From positions 1,178,001 through 1,242,000 of the forward strand of contig NZ_CP120983.1 of NCBI RefSeq assembly GCF_030719215.1: a DNA stretch of 64,000 bases, given 5' to 3'. Both the position numbers and the translations under genes were made by a program. Shown piece by piece: positions 57,204 through 64,000 of this stretch (the stretch's first letter is position 1; each line of letters starts with the position of its first letter). Under the pieces are notes generated by a model that saw only the letters and a list, made by a program, of their open reading frames with translations, ran no database searches and had not been told where the DNA came from. Source of the stretch: Streptomyces sp. Alt3 (GTDB taxonomy: Bacteria > Actinomycetota > Actinomycetes > Streptomycetales > Streptomycetaceae).

Positions 57204-57742
57204 CGTGCTCCCCAATGAAATGACGCGCTTCCCACGCGGTGTCTGTGGATCAGATTAGGAGCGGCGAGGCCGTCGCACATTGGCCTTATACCGCCGATTC
57301 GAGGTAGAGGTTTCTCTACCTCCGTAGGCATGTATGTGGAGTCGTGCAGCAGTTCCATACCTTGGAGCTTTTTGCGAGTTCGCGTCGAGACGCCGTGAAG
57401 ACGGACCACGCGCCTCGCGATTTCGGTGAGCCTGGTGGCGCCCGCGACGGTTTCCGCAGGAGGTGCCACCCCTTCGGACCGGCGTCCGGCACCTCTCGTC
57501 CGGGCCGGGGCCGGAACACCATTTCTCCGAAAGAAATACCGACTTCTTGTCAAGGGGGCAGAAATACCCGTAGGACAGTGCATCCTCCGCCCCCCTGTCC
57601 GAATCGTTTACCCCACCGTAAAAGTGCGGCCACCGCCAGTGCCACAATGTGAATCAACGGGTAACGTCGCAGTATCCGAAAAACCGTCAAGAGATGGGAT
57701 TCTCTGTGTCCAGGACAGCCGGCCTCCCCACGGCCGAGAGGC
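57204..57742. other. 539-base intergenic region with divergent promoters
   Basis: No gene is supported; short arginine-rich frames are shadows. The region is less GC-rich than its surroundings. It contains the inverted repeat at 57301-57322 and must carry promoters for the transporter operon (minus) and the PqqD-like gene (plus). Confidence 0.5.
57301..57322. promoter_or_regulatory. 9-bp perfect inverted repeat upstream of the MacB-like operon
   Basis: gaggtagag-gttt-ctctacctc lies 98-119 bases upstream of the ATPase start. This could be a binding site for the adjacent response regulator or a local repressor. Confidence 0.55.
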
Positions 57743-58024
57743 ATGACGGCACCGCACTCGCGAGGCCGGTGCGGCATGGGGCGTGACCACGGGCTCATCG
57801 CCAGCGTGCGGCCCGACGGGTACCTGGAACTGTTCGTGCCGCTCACCGGGAAACGCCACAGGTGCGGTCCTCGTGGTACGACGATGTGGCTCGCGCTGCA
57901 GCGCTGTGACTGGCAGACGGAACTCGCCGCGGAAGATGTCGCTGTGCGGCTGGGTGTACATCCGGACAGTATTCGATGTGATATCCAGGCATGGATGTCG
58001 CATTTCCGTGAGGCGAGTCGGTGA
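57743..58024 (+). CDS. Small PqqD-like protein beside the PKS genes
   Basis: The 93-residue protein has the pattern of PqqD/RRE-type domains: LIASVRPDGYLELFVPLTGK, then GTTMWLALQRCDWQTELAAE and a terminal helix RCDIQAWMSHFREASR. The pattern is three strands followed by two or three helices. Such domains bind precursor peptides, but stand-alone copies also occur beside polyketide clusters with no known role. It is convergent with the PKS gene, separated by a hairpin. The ATG at 57743 has gagagg upstream; an internal ATG (GRDHGL...) is an alternative. Confidence 0.6.
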   Translation: MTAPHSRGRCGMGRDHGLIASVRPDGYLELFVPLTGKRHRCGPRGTTMWLALQRCDWQTELAAEDVAVRLGVHPDSIRCDIQAWMSHFREASR

Positions 58025-58036
58025 CGAACCCGTGGA

Positions 58037-58058
58037 GCGGCGGCCTTGCGGCCGCCGC
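58037..58058. terminator. Terminator hairpin between PqqD-like gene and PKS
   Basis: gcggcggcc-ttgc-ggccgccgc is a perfect 9-bp stem with a tight loop, between convergent genes. Confidence 0.8.
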
Positions 58059-58126
58059 GTCCCTCGGCGGGTCGGGTGGCCGGTGCGGGACGCACGGCCG
58101 CCGGCGTCCTTCCGGTGCTCGTGGCG

Positions 58127-61100
58127 TCAGGCCGCCACGATGTCGGACAGCCACTTCTCCACCGCTCCGGCTGTGGATTCGGCCCGGTCCTCCATGACCG
58201 TGAAGTGCGTGCCGGGTACCTCGGCGAGTTCGTGCGCGCCCTTCCAGACCGCCTGCCAGCCGTCGAGTCCGGGTGCGAAGGGCTCCTCGGGCCGGACGAA
58301 CAGCACCGGAGCGGTCAGCGGGCCCGGCAGGCAGTGCGGGATCAGGTCGCTGTAGCGGCTCATCGCGGCGAGGCGCGCGGTGCCGAAGCCTCCCACGGAC
58401 GATTCGCGGTCCAGCATGCCGTTGAACATCTCGCGCCGGAGCTGTTCGGTGCCCTCGTCGGCCAGCAGGTAGGTGTCCAGCAGGACCACGCCGGAGGCCG
58501 GCCCGCCTTCTCCATCGCCTCGGCCGCCGCGTGGGCGAACTGCCCGCCGGAGGAGTAGCCGAGGAGCACGTAGGGCCGTCCGTCGGCGCAGGCACCCCGG
58601 ATGCCGTCGACCACGACCTCCACGACCGCTTCGACGGAGCGAGGCAGGGGCTCCCCGGGGACGAAGCCGGGCACGTCCGGGACGAGCACGTCGCGCCGGC
58701 CGTGGAAGTGCCGGGCGAAGCGGGCGTACTGGTGTGCGCCGCCCAGTGCCATCGGGGAGGGCAGGCAGAGCAGACGGGGCCCCTCGTCCCCCGTAGCCAG
58801 GCGCACGGGGTCGCGTACTTCGCCGAACTCGGCCGCCGACGAGAAGCCCGGCAGGATGTCCGCCGCGCTGTGCAGCAGCGTCATGGCCCGTTCCCAGTTG
58901 CCGTCGGCCGACGCGCGCCGCACCAGTCCGCCGACCGACTCGATGTCGTCGTCCGCCGGTTCGGCGCCGCCCCCGGCGAGCTGCCCGCGCAGGTGCTCGG
59001 CGAGCGCGGCGGGCGTGCGGTGGTCGAAGACGACCCCGGCCGCGACGGCGACGCCGAGGGCGTTGGCGAGGGCTCCGCGCAGTTCGGCGGCGGAGACGGA
59101 GTCCATGCCGATCTCCAGGAACGCGTCGTCGGGTTCGACGGCCTCCGGTCCGGCGTGCCCGAGGATCGCGGCGGTCTGCGCCCGTACCAGGTCGGCGAGC
59201 AGGGCCTCCTGTTCGGCCTCCGGGGCGGCCGCCAGCCGCTCCCGCAGACCCTGTGCCTCCGGGAGCGCGGCGTGGGCGACGGAGCCGGCGGGTCCGGCGG
59301 CCGGCCGCGTCGCGGTCCGGTCCATGGTGAGGGGGACGTCGGCGTCCAGCCAGTACCGTTCGTGCCGGAAGGCGTACGTGGGCAGATCCGCGCGGGCCGT
59401 CCCGGGGAAGATCGCCGCCCAGTCCAGGGGCAGGCCGTCCGCGTGCAGCCGGGCGAGCCCGGACAGCAGGGCCGCCGGTTCGGCGCCGTGACGCCGTCCG
59501 AGGGCCACGAGGGCGGCGGCGTCCTCACCGACGCACTCCCGGACGAGCCCGGTCAGCACGGCGTCGGGACCGACCTCCACATAGCGGGTGACGCCCGACC
59601 CCGCGAGGGCGGCGACGGCGTCGGAGAAGCGGACGGTACCGCGCACGTGCCGTACCCAGTAGCGCGGGTCCCGCAACTGCTCCCCGGTGGCGGGGAGTCC
59701 GGTGAGGGCCGAGACCACGTCGACACGGGGTTCGTGGAAGGTGAGCTGCTCGACGACCGCGTGGAACTCGTCGAGCATGGCGTCCATCAACGGGGAGTGG
59801 AAGGCGTGCGAGACGCTGAGCCGCTTGGTCTTCGGGAACGCGGCGGCTGCGGCGAGGACCGCTTCGCGCTCCCCGGACAGGACGACTGCCGACGGCCCGT
59901 TGACCGCCGCCAGGCCCACGCGTTCGTCCAGCAGATGGCGGACCTCGTCCTCGCCGGCCCGCACGGCGACCATCGCACCGCCCTCGGGCAGGGCCTGCAT
60001 GAGCCGGCCGCGTGCGGCGACCAGGGTGCACGCGTCGGCCAGGTCCAGCACTCCGGCCACGTGTGCGGCGGCGATCTCACCGACGGAGTGCCCCGACAGC
60101 ACGTCGGGCCGCACACCCCAGGACTCCAGCAGCCTGAAGAGGGCCACCTCGTAGGCGAACAGGGCGGTCTGGGCGTACTGCGTGCGGTGGACGGCCTCGG
60201 TGTCCTCGCCGCTCAGCACACCCGCCAGGTCCAGGCCGAGGTGGGCGTCGATCGCGTCGAAGGTCTCGGCGAACACCGGGTGGTGGGCGCGCAGTTCGAG
60301 CCCCATTCCGGGACGCTGGGCGCCCTGGCCGGTGAACAGGAACGCGGTGCGGCCACCGGTGCGGGCCCGGCCGGTGACGGCGGTGGCCGACGGGTGTCCG
60401 GTGGCGAGGGCGTCCAGCCCGGCCCTGATCTGCCCGCGGTCGCCACCGACGACGACGGCCCGGTGGCCGAAGGCCGCGCGGCGGGTGCCCAGGGCCCTCG
60501 CGACAGCGGGCAGCGGCAGTCCGGGGCGGGCGTCGAGGAAGTCGCGCAGCCGCTCCGCCTGCGCGGGGAGGGCCTGCGCGGAACGGGCGGACAGGGCCAG
60601 CATGACGGCCGGTGCGTGCGGTTCGGGCTCCGGGTGGGTGGTGGTGTCGTCGTCGGGTGCCTCCTCCAGGATCACATGCGCGTTCGTACCGCTGATCCCG
60701 AACGACGACACACCCGCACGACGAACCCGCTCACCCCGCACCCACTCCCGCTCCACATCCAACAACCGCACCCGCCCCGCACCCCAGTCCACCTTCCGCG
60801 ACGGCTCCCCCACATGCAACGTCCGAGGCAACACCCCCTCCCCCAACGCCAACACCATCTTCATCACACCCGCCACACCCGCAGCCGCCTGCGTATGACC
60901 GATGTTCGACTTCACCGACCCCAACCACAACGGACGATCCTCCGACCGCCCCTGACCGTACGCCGCCAACAACGCCTGCGCCTCGATCGGATCACCCAAC
61001 TCCGTCCCCGTACCGTGCGCCTCCACCACATCCACATCCGACGCCGACACACCCGCCGACACCAACGCCTGACGCAACACCCGCTGCTGCGACGGACCAT

Positions 61101-62004
61101 TCGGCGCCGTCAACCCGTTCGACGCACCATCCTGATTAACCGCACTCCCCCGCACCACCGCCAACACCCGATGCCCCAACCGCCGCGCATCCGACAACCG
61201 CTCCAACACCAACACACCGAGGCCTTCGGAGAATCCGGTGCCGTCCGCGTCGTCGGAGAAGGACCGGCACCGGCCGTCCGGCGAGAGGGCACCCTGCCGG
61301 CTGAACTCGACGTAGGTGCCCGGTGAGGCCATGACCGTCACGCCGCCGGCCAGGGCGAGGGTGCACTCGCCCTGGCGCAGCGCCTGCGCGGCCAGGTGGA
61401 GCGTGACCAGGGAGGAGGAGCACGCGGTGTCGACCGTGAGGGCGGGGCCTTCGAGGCCCAGGGTGTAGGCGACCCGGCCGGAGACGACGCTGCCGGAGCC
61501 GAAGCTGCCGAAGTAGTCGTGGTACATGACGCCCGCGAACACCCCGGTGGGGCTGCCGCGCAGCGACGACGGATCGATACCGGCGTGCTCCAGTGCCTCC
61601 CAGGACCCCTCCAGCAGGAGCCGCTGCTGCGGGTCCATCACCAGGGCCTCGTGCGGGGATATACCGAAGAAGGCGGCGTCGAAGTCTCCCGCGTCGTAGA
61701 GGAATCCGCCCTCGCCGGTGGTGGAGCGGCCCGGGACGCCCGGTTCCGGGTCGTGCAGACCGGGGTCCCAGCCGCGGTCGTCGGGGAACGCGCCCACGCC
61801 GTCGCGGCCTTCGGCGACGAGCTGCCACAGGTCCTCGGGCGAACGGACTCCGCCCGGGTAGCGGCACGCCATGCCCACGATCGCGATCGGTTCCCGGGCG
61901 GCGGCGGTCTGCGCCCGGTTGCGCTCCCGCAGCCGCTCGATCTCCTTGAGCGAGGCGCGCAGCGCCTCGACCATCCTGGTGTCGGGCTTCTCGGACTCGG
62001 CCAT
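58127..62004 (-). CDS. Type I polyketide synthase, terminal module KS-AT-ACP-TE, with a frameshift in the TE
   Basis: After an N-terminal coiled-coil docking segment ([20 protein letters not shown]) come four domains. The KS has active Cys195 in VDTACSSSL and His in [11 protein letters not shown] and [12 protein letters not shown]. The AT has Ser640 in [11 protein letters not shown] and the HAFH motif that predicts malonyl-CoA. The ACP has phosphopantetheine Ser in [13 protein letters not shown]. The TE has nucleophile Ser1151 in [13 protein letters not shown]. There is no KR, DH or ER, so the last extender keeps its keto group. Near 58498 one base is missing: the frame ends at 58360, while the TE continues in another frame from 58489 ([13 protein letters not shown] ... 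[13 protein letters not shown]) to a stop at 58127. The restored protein would be about 1290 residues. ATG 62004 has aaggaag upstream, 14 bases after the previous PKS stop. If the frameshift is real, chain release is blocked or another TE acts. Confidence 0.9.
60700..61215 (-). other. Patch of different codon usage inside the KS domain
   Basis: Within the KS coding region from about 60700 to 61215, third positions switch from mostly C to mostly G or T on the coding strand (TTG, GTG, GGG, CGG, TCG codons; plus strand unusually C/A rich). They return abruptly to the normal pattern on both sides. Amino acids stay standard for KS domains. This is the mark of a segment copied from another PKS gene or module by recombination or gene conversion. 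Confidence 0.7.
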
Positions 62005-62018
62005 GGTTCTCTTCCTTC

Positions 62019-64000
62019 TCACAGGGCGTCGTCGTCGCCGACGAGGTCGTCGAGCGCCAGGGTGATCAGACTCTCGGCATCCATGGCGTCGATCGCGGGG
62101 CGGCTGGACTCGTCGTTCGGGGTCTGCTCCCGCGCGGGCCGCAGCCCGGCGAGTTCGAGCAGGCTGTCCAGCAGTCCGGCTTCCCGGAGCCTGGCCACCG
62201 GGAGGGCGGCCAGGGCTGCGCGGACGGTGTCCTCCTCGCGCGGACCGTCCGCCACGGACGGTGCCAGTTCGGTGGCGAGGTGGTCGGTGAGGGCTGCCGG
62301 GCTCGGGTGGTCGAAGACGAGCGTGGCGGACAGGCGCAGCCCGGTCGCCTCGTTGAGCCGGTTGCGGAACTCGACGGCGGTCAGTGAGTCGAAGCCGAGG
62401 TCCTTGAAAGGCAGTTCGGCCTCGAACTCCTCGGTGCCGAGGACCTGTCGGGCCTCGTCCCGTACCAGTTCGAGCAGCCGCGCGGTCCGCCCTTCGGGCG
62501 TGCGGGCGGCCAGGTCGCGGCGGAGCGCGGCCGAGGCCACGGACGCGGTGGCACCGCTACGGCGGGGCGCGCGCACCAGGCCGCGCAGCAGCGGGGCGAC
62601 CCGGCCGGCGTCCCTCGGGGTGCTGAGGTCCAGGCGGGCGGGCAGCAGGACCGGCTCCCCGCGTCCCACCGCGGTGTCGAACAGGTCCAGGCCCGCCGCC
62701 GTGTCGAGGGCGAGCACACCCCCGGAGGCCATGCGGCGGGCGTCGGCGTCGTCCAGGCGGTCGGCCATGCCGCCGCTGCCCGCCCAGGCGCCCCAGGCGA
62801 GCGAGACGGCCCGCAGTCCCAGGGATCCCCGGTGTGCGGCGAGGGCGTCGAGGAAGGCGTTGCCCGCGGCGTAGGCGGCCTGGCCCGGGCTGCCGAACAG
62901 GCCTGCCGCGGACGAGAACAGCACGAACGCGGTCGGCGCACGGTCCTTGGTGAGTTCGTGGAGATGCCAGGCGGCGTCCAGCTTGGGCCGCAGCACCGTG
63001 TCCAGCCGCTCGGGCGTGAGGGAGGTGAGGACTGCGTCGGCGAGGACACCCGCGGTGTGCACCACCGCGGTGACGGGATGGTCGTCCAGGACGCGGGCGA
63101 GGGCGGCTCGGTCGGAGGCGTCGCAGGCGACCAGGGTGACCTCGGCACCGAGGGCGACCAGTTCCTCGCGCAGTTCCCCGGCGCCGTGTGCCTCGGCGCC
63201 GCCGCGGCTGAGCAGGACGAGCCTGGTGGCGCCGTGCTCGGTGACCAGGTGGCGGGCCACCTCCCGGCCGAGGGCGCCGGTGCCTCCGGTGATCAGCACG
63301 GTGCCCGTCCAGTCGGCCGGTACGTGCTCGTCCCGGCGTGGGGCGCGGACGAGGCGCGGTGCGCTCACCTCGCCTTCCCGGAGCACCAGTTGGGGTTCGC
63401 CGGAGGCGACGGCGGAGGGCAGCAGCCGGCGGGAGGCGTCGGTGTCGTCGAGGTCGGCCAGGACGATGCGGTCGGGGTGTTCCGACTGGGCCGATCGGAG
63501 CAGGCCCCACGCGGCGGCGGCACCGGGGTCGGTGACCGCCGCGGGATCGGGCCCGGTGGCCCCCCGGGTGGTGACGACCAGACCGGTGCCGGCGAACCGT
63601 TCGTCGGCCAGCCAGTCCTGGACCACGGCGAGGATCCGCCGGACGCCGGCCCGGATCTCTTCGGGGTCGCGTCCGCCGGGGTGCGGGACGACCAGGGTGT
63701 CGGGGGCCAGGTCGGCCGCCTCGGGCAGTCCGGTGACGGCCGTGACCTCGGCGACCTCCCCGCCGAGCGCGGCGGCCAGTTCCTCGTGGCCGGAGCCGAG
63801 TACGGCCCACCGGCCGGCCTGCGGGGCGGTGGGAACCGCGACGGGCACCCAGTCGAGGGCGAACAGGTCCTCGTGCCCGCCGTCGGCCGCCGCCGCGATC
63901 CGCGCGGGGTCGACCTCCCGCAGCGCCAGCGACGCGACCCGGGCGACAGGCCGGCCGCCGGAGTCGGCGGCGTCGATACGTACGGCGCCGGAGTCCAGCG
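62019..64000 (-). CDS. Type I polyketide synthase, C-terminal part (KR-ACP and docking segment); continues beyond window
   Basis: The frame is open to the right edge. The visible 660 residues begin with the end of a DH or linker ([17 protein letters not shown]) and the structural KR half. The catalytic KR follows, with [18 protein letters not shown] and [20 protein letters not shown] (Ser, Tyr, Asn present). The loop [10 protein letters not shown] keeps the Asp associated with B-type ketoreduction. The ACP has [15 protein letters not shown]-terminal docking region ([13 protein letters not shown] ... [15 protein letters not shown]) should match the N-terminal coiled coil of the next PKS. It is therefore the penultimate or earlier module protein, producing a beta-hydroxy (or, with DH, alkene) intermediate. 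Confidence 0.93.
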   Translation of the reverse strand, partial: LDSGAVRIDAADSGGRPVARVASLALREVDPARIAAAADGGHEDLFALDWVPVAVPTAPQAGRWAVLGSGHEELAAALGGEVAEVTAVTGLPEAADLAPDTLVVPHPGGRDPEEIRAGVRRILAVVQDWLADERFAGTGLVVTTRGATGPDPAAVTDPGAAAAWGLLRSAQSEHPDRIVLADLDDTDASRRLLPSAVASGEPQLVLREGEVSAPRLVRAPRRDEHVPADWTGTVLITGGTGALGREVARHLVTEHGATRLVLLSRGGAEAHGAGELREELVALGAEVTLVACDASDRAALARVLDDHPVTAVVHTAGVLADAVLTSLTPERLDTVLRPKLDAAWHLHELTKDRAPTAFVLFSSAAGLFGSPGQAAYAAGNAFLDALAAHRGSLGLRAVSLAWGAWAGSGGMADRLDDADARRMASGGVLALDTAAGLDLFDTAVGRGEPVLLPARLDLSTPRDAGRVAPLLRGLVRAPRRSGATASVASAALRRDLAARTPEGRTARLLELVRDEARQVLGTEEFEAELPFKDLGFDSLTAVEFRNRLNEATGLRLSATLVFDHPSPAALTDHLATELAPSVADGPREEDTVRAALAALPVARLREAGLLDSLLELAGLRPAREQTPNDESSRPAIDAMDAESLITLALDDLVGDDDAL

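Noticed and set aside
58531..61326. A 931-codon plus-strand frame opposite the PKS
   Set aside because: Antisense shadow of KS-AT-ACP coding sequence. Its Thr/Pro/His-rich end simply reflects the codon-usage patch.

Overview
The window is chromosomal DNA of a Streptomyces-type actinomycete. The evidence is the very high GC content, frequent GTG starts with GTGA/ATGA-coupled operons, Tat-exported glycosidases, F420-dependent enzymes, a monomeric NADP isocitrate dehydrogenase, a mycothiol-type maleylpyruvate isomerase relative and a modular type I polyketide synthase. No rRNA, tRNA, CRISPR array or replication origin was recognised.

Layout. (1) 1-8.0 kb, plus strand: a polysaccharide locus with the end of a GH115-type protein, a GH42 beta-galactosidase, a Tat-exported GH43 protein and a Tat-exported GH28 protein. 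Together they suggest breakdown of arabinogalactan and pectic side chains. (2) 8.0-15.1 kb: a decayed accessory island. It holds an IclR-regulator fragment, an IS5-type transposase fragment, an intact IS3-family element, a GHKL-ATPase/nuclease gene beheaded at that IS, a frameshifted DUF488 gene, one unrecognised 462-aa protein, a phased short-repeat array and a copy of the 3' end of an RNA-methyltransferase gene. (3) 15.1-20.8 kb, minus: a five-gene, fully coupled peptide ABC importer operon. (4) 21-36.7 kb: mixed housekeeping and accessory genes, including a maleylpyruvate isomerase-like protein, lipoate ligase, isocitrate dehydrogenase, amidase, two secreted proteins, a heterodimeric ABC exporter with one dead ATP site, an SRPBCC protein, an FAD oxidoreductase, a cold-shock protein, a DUF2945 protein and a frameshifted flavodoxin-fold gene.

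(5) 36.8-42.7 kb: an F420 LLM oxidoreductase and a haloperoxidase-type hydrolase beside a hydantoinase / class III aminotransferase / nitrilase set that fits reductive pyrimidine (or hydantoin) catabolism. (6) 42.9-45.8 kb, minus: a compact four-gene operon in which a 60-residue cysteine-free peptide is translationally coupled to two poorly characterised proteins and a beta-lactamase-fold serine hydrolase. It is preceded by a perfect inverted repeat and is the best candidate here for an undescribed (possibly peptide-maturing) system. (7) 45.9-50.9 kb: a conserved hypothetical protein, an XRE regulator plus F420 oxidoreductase pair with a palindromic operator, a GH75 chitosanase and a gamma-glutamyltransferase.

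(8) 51.0-64.0 kb: the edge of a type I polyketide cluster. It comprises a type II thioesterase, a NarL/DesK-type two-component system, a MacB-like ABC transporter, a small PqqD-like protein and two PKS genes. The last module is KS-AT(malonyl)-ACP-TE and carries a one-base frameshift between the TE nucleophile and the rest of its triad. The preceding PKS runs off the right edge and ends KR-ACP with a C-terminal docking segment. The window therefore combines extracellular sugar degradation, nutrient import, nitrogen-heterocycle catabolism and secondary metabolism.
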